Both the position numbers and the translations under genes were made by a program. A stretch of 64,000 nt of DNA from Allohahella marinimesophila (GTDB lineage: Bacteria; Pseudomonadota; Gammaproteobacteria; Pseudomonadales; Oleiphilaceae), in assembly GCF_039538005.1 (NCBI RefSeq), contig NZ_BAABBO010000009.1, forward strand, positions 124,001 through 188,000. Reading direction: 5' to 3'. The notes beneath the pieces were generated by a model. It saw nothing but the letters and a program-made list of their open reading frames with translations. It had not been told where the DNA came from and ran no database searches. Positions 9,109 to 17,830 of the stretch are shown in pieces. Numbering within the stretch: the stretch's first letter is position 1; every line of letters starts with the position of its first letter.

Positions 9109-10239
9109 GTGAATTCTAGCGAAAGACCTGCGGACACAGGGAGCCCAAGCTTCCTGCCTGACATCTGTCAGCGTCACGCCGTGCTGCCCATTATCTTGGG
9201 TGCCTTGCTCGGCTCGGTACTGTTCACGCTGCTGCATTCAGGTCCGGGACAGTTCGACACTATCTATTTTTCACTCACCGCCCTGTTCATGCTCTGGGTT
9301 GTACTCACGAGCACCTTTCTGGTCTGCCGCATGCAGTCGTTCGCACGGCATCTCAGTATCGCGTGGCAGGGCAGTCTGGCCTGGCTCATCAGCATATTGG
9401 TGACCGTCTTCTGCTCGACGGCCGCCGCGCTGCTATTTCCAGACCTGGTCAGGCAGTTGGCTGGCCCCTTTCAGTTCGTGCTGCACACCGGGCTGATCAG
9501 TGCACTGGTAGCTGGCCTGATGCTGCGTTATTTCTATCTGCAATTCCTCACCAGTCAACGCAGGGAAAGTGAGCTCGAATTTCGTCTCGAAGCCCTGCAG
9601 GCCAGGATCCGGCCGCACTTCCTGTTCAACAGCATGAACTCGATCGCCAGCCTGATACCGGAAGACCCTGTGGCTGCGGAAGCGGCTGTACTCGATCTGT
9701 CCAAGCTGTTCAGAGTGGCCCTGCGAAAAAGTGATCAGCTCATTTCACTGGCTGAGGAACTGAGCATCTGCAAAGCCTACCTTGATATTGAAAAGCTGCG
9801 GCTGGGAGACCGTCTGCTCGTGAACTGGCCGAAGGTACTGCCAGCCTTTGCAGCCCACGCGCGGCTGCCGCCGCTGACGCTGCAGCCTATCGTGGAAAAC
9901 GCCGTCTATCATGGGATACAGCCCCTGCCAGAAGGCGGTACGCTCAGCCTTGAACTGTCGGAACGCGACCGCTTCTGCTATGTCATGATCAGCAACCCCA
10001 TCGCCAGCCCTCAGCAGACTCGTGTCGGTCCCGATATCGTTGACGTCGATGACAAGCGCAGTAGCGCCGGCAACCACATGGCGCTCGATAATACCCGACA
10101 GCGCCTGGAGGCCGCTTTTGGTGATGCGGCGGTGCTCAAGAACAGTCGAACTGAAGAGGTCTATACGGTGACACTGCGCATGCCGCTGCACAGCCAGACC
10201 ACACCCTTCGGCCTTATCGTGGAGCCGCGAAGCACATGA
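9109..10239 (+). CDS. algZ: LytS/AlgZ-type sensor histidine kinase
   Basis: A 376-residue membrane kinase starting at GTG. It has about four hydrophobic segments in residues 25-150, then the His_kinase domain with the phosphoacceptor motif RIRPHFLFNSMNSIASL and an ATPase region with LQPIVENAVYHGIQP. This is the LytS/AlgZ layout, which lacks a typical dimerisation H-box. Its stop overlaps the start of the regulator gene by four bases. Position between argH and hemC matches Pseudomonas algZ (fimS). The cognate regulator is damaged, so signalling may be interrupted or diverted. Confidence 0.85.
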   Translation: MNSSERPADTGSPSFLPDICQRHAVLPIILGALLGSVLFTLLHSGPGQFDTIYFSLTALFMLWVVLTSTFLVCRMQSFARHLSIAWQGSLAWLISILVTVFCSTAAALLFPDLVRQLAGPFQFVLHTGLISALVAGLMLRYFYLQFLTSQRRESELEFRLEALQARIRPHFLFNSMNSIASLIPEDPVAAEAAVLDLSKLFRVALRKSDQLISLAEELSICKAYLDIEKLRLGDRLLVNWPKVLPAFAAHARLPPLTLQPIVENAVYHGIQPLPEGGTLSLELSERDRFCYVMISNPIASPQQTRVGPDIVDVDDKRSSAGNHMALDNTRQRLEAAFGDAAVLKNSRTEEVYTVTLRMPLHSQTTPFGLIVEPRST

Positions 10240-10919
10240 GCCTGAAGCTGCTGATTGCCGACGATGAGCCGCTGGCGAGGAAGCGCATCCAGCGACTGCT
10301 GGCGGATACGGATTACCTGGTCTGCGCCGAGGCAGTCAATGGCGAACAGGTGCTGATGCTGGCCGAAAGCCTCAAGCCCGATATCGTATTGCTGGATATT
10401 CGCATGCCTGGAATGGATGGCCTGACGGCCGCCCGCCAGCTCAGTCGCAACACCCGTCCGCCGGCCATCATTTTCACCACCGCCTATGATGAATATGCAC
10501 TCGCGGCAATACAGGCCTCAGCTAGTGCCTACCTCATGAAGCCGATCGAAAAGGAGGATCTGCTGCAGGCCCTTGCGCGCAGCGTCGTCACCAATCAGGC
10601 GCAATTTGCCCGGCTTGGTTCGCTGCAGCCCACGGCACCAGACGAGCATGGCGCTGATTTCATCACCGTCGACAGCGCCAGGGGCAATCATCGCATCGAG
10701 TTGGCTGATGTGCTCTATGCGCGAGCCGACAGCAAGTACGTCAGCCTCAGACATCTCGCTGGCGAGTGTGTCTGTGACCTGTCACTTCGTCAGCTCGAAG
10801 AGCGCTATAGCAGCCACTTCATCAGAATTCACCGAAACACCCTGATCAATCCGGCCTATCTCAAGGCGCTAAAGAGCGCTATAGCAGCCACTTCATCAGA
10901 ATTCACCGAAACACCCTGA
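10236..10919 (+). CDS. algR: LytTR response regulator, AlgR-type, frameshifted
   Basis: The first 120 residues are an intact receiver (LLIADDEPLARKRI, phosphoacceptor in DIVLLDIRMPG, TTAYDEYA, KPIEKED). The LytTR DNA-binding domain begins near residue 135 and is normal through RIHRNTLINPAYLKALK. There a second copy of a 74-bp segment follows, shifting the frame and adding SAIAATSSEFTETP before a TGA. The product is 227 residues instead of about 250. The lost tail is the last strand and helix of the LytTR fold, so DNA binding is probably impaired. Removing one repeat copy restores a full 250-residue protein. Confidence 0.85.
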   Translation: MSLKLLIADDEPLARKRIQRLLADTDYLVCAEAVNGEQVLMLAESLKPDIVLLDIRMPGMDGLTAARQLSRNTRPPAIIFTTAYDEYALAAIQASASAYLMKPIEKEDLLQALARSVVTNQAQFARLGSLQPTAPDEHGADFITVDSARGNHRIELADVLYARADSKYVSLRHLAGECVCDLSLRQLEERYSSHFIRIHRNTLINPAYLKALKSAIAATSSEFTETP

Positions 10920-10947
10920 TCAATCCGGCCTATCTCAAGGCGCTAAA
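10798..10947. repeat. Exact tandem duplication, 74-bp unit
   Basis: Bases 10798-10873 are identical to 10872-10947, which gives a 74-bp unit present twice with two shared junction bases. The unit starts AAGAGCGCTATAGCAGCCAC and ends with GGCGCTAAA. There is no mismatch between copies, so the event is recent or is an assembly artefact. As 74 is not a multiple of three, the duplication breaks the reading frame of the LytTR regulator. Such repeats can also be lost again by slippage or recombination. Confidence 0.97.
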
Positions 10948-11062
10948 ACGCATCGAGGAGGGCCAGTATATGGCCGTACTTCGCTTTGTCGACGAGCAAT
11001 TGCCAGTGAGCCGCAGACTGTTGCCGCAGGTGCGTGGCGCACTGGCGGGCAATACTGACTAA
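10920..11062 (+). pseudogene. Orphaned 3' end of the LytTR regulator gene
   Basis: Downstream of the premature TGA, the original reading frame resumes in the second repeat copy and continues KRIEEGQYMAVLRFVDEQLP, then VSRRLLPQVRGAL, to a TAA at 11060-11062. This is the usual C-terminus of AlgR-like regulators (VSRR followed by a short helix). It has no start or ribosome site of its own and is only translated if one repeat copy is removed or a frameshift occurs. Confidence 0.85.
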
Positions 11063-11145
11063 GCTGAAAGCATGCTGAATGGCGACAGGTCTGGTAGCCT
11101 GTGCGGATTACTTGCCATCCGTTCAATGCTGACGAAAGAGAGACC

Positions 11146-12159
11146 ATGGAACTTACCATCGCCACCCGTAGCAGTGCGCTCGCGCTGTGGCAGGCCAATC
11201 ACGTAAAACGGGAACTGGAAGCCCTGAACCCGGGCCTGCAGATTCACCTCCTCGAAATCAAGACGCAGGGTGACATCATTCTCGACGTGCCGCTGGCAAA
11301 GGTTGGCGGCAAGGGACTCTTCGTCAAGGAGCTTGAAACCGCGCTGCTCGCCAATCGGGCCGATCTTGCGGTCCACTCAATGAAAGACGTGCCAATGGCC
11401 TTCCCCGAAGGCTTGCACCTCCCGGTCATCACTGAGCGTGACAGCCCTTACGATGCCTTTGTCAGCAACAAGTATGCGGATTTCGATGCTTTGCCAGCTG
11501 GCGCCGTAGTGGGCACCAGCAGCCTGCGGCGTGCCGCCCAGATTGCAGAGCGCCGGCCCGACCTCTCGATCAAGAGCCTGCGTGGCAATGTCAATACCCG
11601 CCTGGCCAAACTTGACGATGGCCTCTACGACGCCATTATCCTGGCCGCCTCCGGCCTCAAGCGACTTGGCTTCCATGACCGCATCCGTGGCAGCCTGCCA
11701 TCCGAAGTGTCCCTGCCCGCTGTTGGTCAGGGCGCACTGGGTATCGAAATTCGCAGCGGCGACGAGCGCGTAGCCCAGCTGATCGAGCCCCTGCGACATC
11801 GCGAAACCAGTTTGATCGTTCGCTGCGAGCGCGCAATGAATACCCGTCTGAATGGCGGCTGCCAAGTGCCCATCGCGGGATACGGAGAGCTGCTCGATGG
11901 CTCACTTCAGCTCAGAGGACTCGTGGCCGAGGTCGATGGCAGCCGCGTTCTCCACGCCAGGGACAGTATTCAGCTGAGCGAGCACTCCCCAGCCTCCGGC
12001 GCCCCCGAACTGGACGGACTGGCGCCTGATGCCTTTGAAAACCTTTGCAAGGCCGCAGAAATGATGGGCGTGCGCGTCGCCGAAAATCTTCTCGGTCAAG
12101 GCGCTGGTGCCATACTCGAAGCGGTGTACGGTGATTCGCCACCGGACCACAGTCGTTAA
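11146..12159 (+). CDS. hemC: Porphobilinogen deaminase (hydroxymethylbilane synthase)
   Basis: Polymerises four porphobilinogen molecules to hydroxymethylbilane in tetrapyrrole synthesis. I chose the ATG at 11146, which gives MELTIATRSSALALWQA, the standard N-terminus; an upstream in-frame GTG would add 15 non-family residues. The product is 337 residues. Visible motifs include HSMKDVP, GTSSLRRAAQ, LRGNVNTRLAKLDDG and the dipyrromethane-cofactor cysteine region MNTRLNGGCQVPI. It is the first gene of hemC-hemD-hemX-hemY, three bases before hemD. Confidence 0.96.
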   Translation: MELTIATRSSALALWQANHVKRELEALNPGLQIHLLEIKTQGDIILDVPLAKVGGKGLFVKELETALLANRADLAVHSMKDVPMAFPEGLHLPVITERDSPYDAFVSNKYADFDALPAGAVVGTSSLRRAAQIAERRPDLSIKSLRGNVNTRLAKLDDGLYDAIILAASGLKRLGFHDRIRGSLPSEVSLPAVGQGALGIEIRSGDERVAQLIEPLRHRETSLIVRCERAMNTRLNGGCQVPIAGYGELLDGSLQLRGLVAEVDGSRVLHARDSIQLSEHSPASGAPELDGLAPDAFENLCKAAEMMGVRVAENLLGQGAGAILEAVYGDSPPDHSR

Positions 12160-12162
12160 GCC

Positions 12163-12954
12163 ATGGTGACGTCGATGCAGACCACAAGGATCCTGTTATC
12201 GCGACCGCTCGTCGAACGGGACGACGGTCAGCCACTGCAACAGCCGGAAGATCCCCTACTGAGGGCCCTGCATCGCACTGGTGCCGGTGTGATGAATTTT
12301 CCGATGCAATCACTGCTGCTCTATTCGAAGCCGCCGGCTGCGCAGCGCAGCTCTATTACGGACATCCACTGTTACGACAATATTCTGGTGACCAGCAAAG
12401 CCGCTGCCAGGCAACTGGTGGACTATCTGGACCAGTACTGGCCTCAAACGCCGGTCGGTCTGCCGTTGATGGCACTGGGCAGTGGCACCGCCGAGGCCCT
12501 ACGGCCGCTCAGTCAGCGCATCGTGCTGCCTCAGGCTGGACACAGCTCTGAGCATCTGCTCGCACTGGCCACCCTGCAGAACGTGACGCATAGACGAATT
12601 CTGCTGGTAAAGGGCGAGGGCGGACGCAGTACACTGGCGGACACCCTGGGAGCCCGTGGTGCAAAAGTCGATACATTACTGTGTTACGAGCGTAAGAACG
12701 TCGAGCACCCGACAGCTGAGCTGGAGCAGCTTGAGCGTTTCGACCCCACTCACGTGGTCGCGCTATCGCTGGAGACACTGCAGGCCCTGCTGGCGCTGAA
12801 ACGGCCCAAGCTCACGCACGCGTCGTTTTTCGTACCCAGCGAGCGGGTTGCCGAGCCACTGCGGGATGCGCATGTAAAATACAAGGTTACGGATGATTTA
12901 CGTCCGACCAACATGATAAAGTTGCTTGGGCTCGAATCCGAAGCCGGGACATAA
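12163..12954 (+). CDS. hemD: Uroporphyrinogen-III synthase
   Basis: Closes hydroxymethylbilane to uroporphyrinogen III. The 263-residue sequence is divergent, as usual for HemD, but shows the two-domain pattern: ILLSRP near the start, DNILVTSKAAARQLVDYL, LPLMALGSGTAEAL, RILLVKGEGGR, and a C-terminal ALSLETLQAL segment. Its place directly after hemC and before hemX settles the assignment. Confidence 0.92.
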   Translation: MVTSMQTTRILLSRPLVERDDGQPLQQPEDPLLRALHRTGAGVMNFPMQSLLLYSKPPAAQRSSITDIHCYDNILVTSKAAARQLVDYLDQYWPQTPVGLPLMALGSGTAEALRPLSQRIVLPQAGHSSEHLLALATLQNVTHRRILLVKGEGGRSTLADTLGARGAKVDTLLCYERKNVEHPTAELEQLERFDPTHVVALSLETLQALLALKRPKLTHASFFVPSERVAEPLRDAHVKYKVTDDLRPTNMIKLLGLESEAGT

Positions 12955-12969
12955 AAAAAAGGATGTAAC

Positions 12970-14322
12970 GTGGCAGACGACACACACTCAGACAAACCTG
13001 TGCAGAATTCCGATCTACCTGCCGGAGGCTCTCCACTGGCATCCGGCGCCCCGGACAGGGCGGCAGCGGGCACTTCAAAGCCGCAGACTCCGAACGCTTC
13101 CAGCAGCAATGCCAATGCTACAGGCGGAAGTCCAGCCACGCCCCGATCGTCCACAAACGGCTCCCGGTCCGCTGCCACTACTTCAGGCGCAACGCCACCG
13201 CCCCCTACCCCGCCCAGGTCGGCAGGCAAAACGCGCGTGTGGCCACTCTGGCTCGCCTTCCTCCTGCTGCTCATTGCGCTTGGTGCAGGCGCCTGGTATG
13301 CCTGGAATCATCTGCAAACGCTACGCGGCGAAATCGACCAGTCTGTTGAAAGCCAGCTGTCAAAGGTCGAATCCACCACTCAGCAGGTGCGAAGCGATCA
13401 GAGTGCGTTCACCTCATCCATGAGCACTCTGCAGCAGCAGCTGCAGGCCTATGATACGCGTATCGATGAACTGTCTGCGCAACTGGACAAGACCGCTCAG
13501 CAGCTACTGGCAGACCAGGCCACGAGCCGAACTGACTGGCTACTGGCCGAAGCAGAGTATCTTCTGCGACTGGCGAACCAGCGTGTTCTGCTGGAAAAGG
13601 ATGTCGACAGTGCCCTGGCCATCCTCATCGCGGCAGATGAAGCATTGAAGGAAACCGACGAAGTGGCCGTTATTCCGATTCGCAAGACCATCGCGTCGGA
13701 AATGCTCGCGCTCAAGTCGCTTGGTGAAGTTGATGTCACTGGCGCTTACCTCAAGCTGGAAGCACTGGCGGAACAGATCACTCGCATGGACGAGTCGCTC
13801 ATGCTGAAAGAGTCACCCCTTGCGAAGCAGACGATGGAATCCGGCGATGGTCTGGTGATCAATCCTGACGCTGAGCAGACTGATACCAGTGCGGCGGAAG
13901 AGGCGGACCAACCCTGGTATCGCAAGGCACTGACGACAGCGCAGGAGACCCTGAACAGGTTCGTCATCGTCCGGGACCTGGACGAGCCAATCGCACCGCT
14001 GCTTGCCCCCGAGCAGACGCATTATCTTCGCCAGAATCTCAGACTGATGATCGAGCAGGCGGAGCTGGCGCTACTGGAACAGAATCAGGAGATCTATTCG
14101 AACAGTCTGGACAAGGCGGAGAAATGGATCCGTAGCTACTTCGTGGAAGACAGCTCTCAGACCAATGCCCTGCTTGATAGTATCGAGAGTCTCAAAGCCA
14201 TCTCGGTGGACCCGGAACTGCCAGATATTTCCGCTTCATTGAGACAGCTGAAAGGCCTGCTCGAGTCGGTTTACCAGATCGGGCCGTCATCTAACCCGCC
14301 TTCAGACGAAAGCGGGGAGTAG
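12970..14322 (+). CDS. hemX: HemX-like membrane protein
   Basis: A 450-residue protein with a disordered Ser/Pro/Ala-rich cytoplasmic N-terminus (about 90 residues), one membrane segment near 93-115 (WPLWLAFLLLLIALGAGAWY), then a long helical periplasmic domain with coiled coils. It belongs to the HemX family once labelled uroporphyrinogen methyltransferase, but no SAM-binding methylase motif is visible. A proposed role is assisting or regulating tetrapyrrole synthesis; the precise activity is unknown. The start is a GTG with AAGGA seven bases upstream. Confidence 0.9.
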   Translation: MADDTHSDKPVQNSDLPAGGSPLASGAPDRAAAGTSKPQTPNASSSNANATGGSPATPRSSTNGSRSAATTSGATPPPPTPPRSAGKTRVWPLWLAFLLLLIALGAGAWYAWNHLQTLRGEIDQSVESQLSKVESTTQQVRSDQSAFTSSMSTLQQQLQAYDTRIDELSAQLDKTAQQLLADQATSRTDWLLAEAEYLLRLANQRVLLEKDVDSALAILIAADEALKETDEVAVIPIRKTIASEMLALKSLGEVDVTGAYLKLEALAEQITRMDESLMLKESPLAKQTMESGDGLVINPDAEQTDTSAAEEADQPWYRKALTTAQETLNRFVIVRDLDEPIAPLLAPEQTHYLRQNLRLMIEQAELALLEQNQEIYSNSLDKAEKWIRSYFVEDSSQTNALLDSIESLKAISVDPELPDISASLRQLKGLLESVYQIGPSSNPPSDESGE

Positions 14323-14328
14323 CGCTAC

Positions 14329-15597
14329 ATGAGCAGGTTAATCATTTACGTACTGCTGGCGGTTGCCGTCGGCCTTGGCCTTGGCTACCTCGTGCAGCTC
14401 GACCCAGGCTACATCCGGGTTTCATGGATGAACTATCTGGTGGAAACCACCGTGTGGATCGCTCTGATTCTGATAGTGATCACCATATTACTGGTTCAGC
14501 TGGTGTTGAAAACTCTGTTCGCGCTGCTAGCGACCAGGGCTGGCTTTCGTTCCTGGCGTGAGGGCTATGCCGATTCCCGTGCGCACAAGCGCACACAGCG
14601 AGGGCTTCTCGACTTTGCTGAAGGCCGCTGGGACCGGGCTGAGCGACGCCTGGTGAATTCGGCGGACAAATCTGAAGTGCCGATGATGAGTTATCTCACA
14701 GCAGCGCAGGCGGCCAGTGAGCAGGGCGATGTCGCCCGCAGTAATCAGCTGCTCAACAAGGCCAAGGCGGTCATGCCTAACAGTGACTTTGCGGTTGAGC
14801 TCACGCAGGCGCAGATGTATATCGCCCGTGAACAATTCGACGAAGCCAAGGCGCTGTTGGTGCAGCTCAATGGACGTCGAGCAGGACACTCTGCGGTCCT
14901 GAGGCTACTACGACAGTGCATGCTGGAAACAGGTGATTGGGCAGGACTCGTGAAGCTGCTCCCCGAGATCGACAAACACTGCAAGCTCACCGAAGATCAG
15001 ATGAATGGTCTCAGGCAGTCTGCCTGGTTCAACCTGCTCGACAGCAAGGCGACAACAGCAGGCATCACAGCTGAAAACACATTGGACAACGGATCCGGCA
15101 CCGCCGAGCTGGATGATGTATGGCACTCCTTGCCACAGCAGTATGCCCAGCACCCTGTGTTCATTCGGAGCTATGTTGCCGGTCTGATGCGAGCTGGCTC
15201 ACTCGGCCAGGCTGTCACCGTGCTTCGCAAGGCGCTTACCCGCAACTGGCAAGGCGATCTGGGGCTGCTGTATGTGAAAGCGGCGTCCGCCAGCGGCGAT
15301 GCCGAGCAGGCCCATGCGGACCTTTCGAAATGGCGCGCAGGCCGGGATGAAGATCCTGACTTGCTGCTGGCGCTGGGTATCGCCGCTGAGCGCTCTGGCA
15401 ACCTGGACGAAGCCAGGGCCTGCCTCGAGAAGAGCCTGCAGTCACGCGAAAGCAGCGACACCTATGGCGCGCTTGGTCGTGTGGCAAACAGACAGGGGGA
15501 TTTCGAATCGGGCAGTCACATGCTGGAACTGGCGTTGCAGCATGATCAACTTGAAAAGCGCCTAGCGAGCTCTGGGCGCGTACTCCAGCACGTCTGA
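14329..15597 (+). CDS. hemY: HemY, TPR-containing heme-biosynthesis-associated protein
   Basis: A 422-residue inner-membrane protein with two N-terminal membrane segments (about residues 4-20 and 40-65), the HemY_N region, and TPR-like helical repeats to the C-terminus. It is the Gram-negative HemY, not the Bacillus protoporphyrinogen oxidase of the same name. It follows hemX by six bases and ends the heme operon. The last 36 bases overlap the convergent flavin reductase gene, leaving no room for a separate terminator. Confidence 0.93.
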   Translation: MSRLIIYVLLAVAVGLGLGYLVQLDPGYIRVSWMNYLVETTVWIALILIVITILLVQLVLKTLFALLATRAGFRSWREGYADSRAHKRTQRGLLDFAEGRWDRAERRLVNSADKSEVPMMSYLTAAQAASEQGDVARSNQLLNKAKAVMPNSDFAVELTQAQMYIAREQFDEAKALLVQLNGRRAGHSAVLRLLRQCMLETGDWAGLVKLLPEIDKHCKLTEDQMNGLRQSAWFNLLDSKATTAGITAENTLDNGSGTAELDDVWHSLPQQYAQHPVFIRSYVAGLMRAGSLGQAVTVLRKALTRNWQGDLGLLYVKAASASGDAEQAHADLSKWRAGRDEDPDLLLALGIAAERSGNLDEARACLEKSLQSRESSDTYGALGRVANRQGDFESGSHMLELALQHDQLEKRLASSGRVLQHV

Positions 15598-16293
15598 GTA
15601 GAAGCGGTCTTCCGGCAGCCCCAATGGTTCCAGTGCATCAAGCGCACTGTACACCATTGTCGGTGAACCGCTAGCGAACACCATCGACGAGCTCCAGTCA
15701 TGACGACCCTCGATCGCCGCGCGGATCAACTCCGCGTGGTGCCCTTGCCATTCGTTATCCGCGTTATCCGCCGTGACAGCAACGAAGCGCAATTTACCCT
15801 TTTTCATCCAGTCTTCAGCGATCGAGCGGGCATACATGTCGCTCGCTGTTCGCACGCCCCAATACAAGGATACCGTGCGCTTGTACGCCGACTGGTGTAG
15901 AAACTCGATGATCGACTTCATCTGGGCAAATCCGGTACCCGCTGCGATCAGAACGATATCGAAATCGGGGGCGTGATCCAGACAGCTTTTGCCAAGCGGC
16001 AATGCCACCTGCAGGGGCTCTCCACTCTTAAACTGTGTCTTTAGATAGTTCAGAATCGCAGTCGAGTTTTCGAGCGCCTCCGGGGCCTCGATGTGCAGCT
16101 CGATGATCGCAGCCTGTGGTGCACTGGCAATGGAAAAGAAGCCGTCGGCGACACCAGGCACCAGCAATTGCAGATACTGTCCCGCAGCAAATAAAGGCTG
16201 CTTCACTGAGCTCAGATCCGGTTCGAGTTCCACGCGATAATTATCACCGCTCAAGCGCTCGATGGTGTTTACCTTGCATTCTATTGTCTTCAA
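15562..16293 (-). CDS. fre: NAD(P)H-flavin reductase
   Basis: A 243-residue ferredoxin-reductase-fold enzyme that passes electrons from NAD(P)H to free flavin. The flavin-binding beta-barrel includes FAAGQYLQLLVPG and GFFSIASAP; the nucleotide domain has LIAAGTGFAQMKSI and SLYWGVR. No iron-sulfur cysteines are present, which separates it from CDP-glucoseen reductases. It overlaps ubiD by four bases. In E. coli fre also neighbours ubiD, which makes sense because reduced FMN feeds the prenyl-FMN cofactor made by UbiX and used by UbiD. Confidence 0.9.
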   Translation of the reverse strand: MKTIECKVNTIERLSGDNYRVELEPDLSSVKQPLFAAGQYLQLLVPGVADGFFSIASAPQAAIIELHIEAPEALENSTAILNYLKTQFKSGEPLQVALPLGKSCLDHAPDFDIVLIAAGTGFAQMKSIIEFLHQSAYKRTVSLYWGVRTASDMYARSIAEDWMKKGKLRFVAVTADNADNEWQGHHAELIRAAIEGRHDWSSSMVFASGSPTMVYSALDALEPLGLPEDRFYSDVLEYAPRAR

Positions 16294-17795
16294 TCAGCTC
16301 TCCCAAGCCCTAAGGAATCCCACAGCTCATCAACCCGCTTTTTCACTTCCGGCGCCATGGACAATGGCCTGCCCCACTCTCGCGAGGTTTCGCCCGGCCA
16401 TTTGCCGGTGGCATCGAAACCCATCTTGGAACCGAGTCCGCTGACCGGCGAAGCGAAATCGAGATAGTCGATGGGGGTGTTTTCGATAGATACGGTATCG
16501 CGTACCGGATCCATTCTCGTTGTCATCGCCCAGATGACGTCATTCCAGTCACGGGCGTTGACGTCGTCATCGACGACAATAACAAACTTGGTATACATGA
16601 ATTGTCGCAGAAAAGACCACACACCCATCATCACCCGCTTGGCGTGACCTGGATACTGCTTCTTCATACTCACAACAGCGAGCCGATAACTACAGCCTTC
16701 AGGCGGCAGATAGAAGTCGACAATTTCCGGAAACTGCTTTTGCAGCAGCGGCACGAAGACCTCATTCAGTGCTACGCCGAGAACGGCAGGCTCATCAGGG
16801 GGACGGCCGGTATAGGTGCTGTGGTAGATCGGGTCACGACGCTGTGTGATGCGCTCAACGGTGAAGACCGGAAAGCGCTCCTGCTCGTTGTAATACCCGG
16901 TATGATCGCCGAAAGGCCCTTCCATCGCAGTTTCGCCTGGATAGATAAATCCCTCGAGAATAATCTCCGCACTCGCAGGCACCTGAAGGTCGCTGCCAAT
17001 GCACTGGGTCAGTTCCGTCCGCGAACCCCTGAGTAATCCGGCGAACGCATACTCAGAGAGCGAATCAGGAACCGGCGTGACGGCGCCAAGTATCGTCGCA
17101 GGATCGGCGCCCAGCGCTACAGCAATTGGAAACGGCTTGTCAGGGTAGGCCTTCTGCCAGGCCTGATAATCCAGTGCGCCGCCACGATGAGACAGCCAGC
17201 GCATGATGACCTTATTTCGCCCAATCACCTGTTGCCGGTAAATGCCAAGATTCTGCCGAGGCTTGTCTGGATCGGGCCCGCGCGTAATCACGAGCGGCCA
17301 GGTAATCAGCGGGCCAGCATCATCAGGCCAGCAGGTCTGAATCGGATAGTCTGCAAGATTGACGGCATCGCCTTCGATGACGACAGCCTGACACGGCGCG
17401 CCACTCACGACCTTGGGGCTCATCTTCATGACCTGCCGCAGCACCGGCAATTTGCTCCAGGCATCGCGAAGCCCCTTGGGAGGCTCAGGCTCTTTCAGAA
17501 AGGCAAGCAGACGACCAATGTCTCGAAGGCTATGCACAGACTCTGCGCCCATGCCGAGCGCAACGCGTTCTGGTGTACCGAAAAGATTGGCCAGTACGGG
17601 AATTTTAAAGCCCGTTGGATTTTCAAACAGAAGCGCAGGCCCCTTTGCTCGAAGCACCCTGTCGCTGATCTCTGTCATTTCGAGAACAGGACTGACTGGG
17701 GTCTTGATGCGGATCAGGTCGCCACGCTTTTCAAGCAGCGCAATGAAGTCACGAAGATCCGAGTACTTATGGGCTCGCTCGGGGAGCTCGATCAC
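16290..17795 (-). CDS. ubiD: 4-hydroxy-3-polyprenylbenzoate decarboxylase
   Basis: Ubiquinone biosynthesis enzyme that removes the carboxyl group of 3-polyprenyl-4-hydroxybenzoate using prenyl-FMN. The 501-residue sequence has the UbiD signatures GKWPGETSREWGRP, EGPFGDHTGYYN (with the catalytic Glu-Asp region) and DDDVNARDWNDVIWAM. It starts 35 bp after rho on the same strand and is coupled to fre, so rho-ubiD-fre may be cotranscribed. Confidence 0.96.
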   Translation of the reverse strand: MIELPERAHKYSDLRDFIALLEKRGDLIRIKTPVSPVLEMTEISDRVLRAKGPALLFENPTGFKIPVLANLFGTPERVALGMGAESVHSLRDIGRLLAFLKEPEPPKGLRDAWSKLPVLRQVMKMSPKVVSGAPCQAVVIEGDAVNLADYPIQTCWPDDAGPLITWPLVITRGPDPDKPRQNLGIYRQQVIGRNKVIMRWLSHRGGALDYQAWQKAYPDKPFPIAVALGADPATILGAVTPVPDSLSEYAFAGLLRGSRTELTQCIGSDLQVPASAEIILEGFIYPGETAMEGPFGDHTGYYNEQERFPVFTVERITQRRDPIYHSTYTGRPPDEPAVLGVALNEVFVPLLQKQFPEIVDFYLPPEGCSYRLAVVSMKKQYPGHAKRVMMGVWSFLRQFMYTKFVIVVDDDVNARDWNDVIWAMTTRMDPVRDTVSIENTPIDYLDFASPVSGLGSKMGFDATGKWPGETSREWGRPLSMAPEVKKRVDELWDSLGLGRAD

Positions 17796-17830
17796 AGCGC
17801 TATCCTTGTCCTGTTGGCATTACGGGAAGT

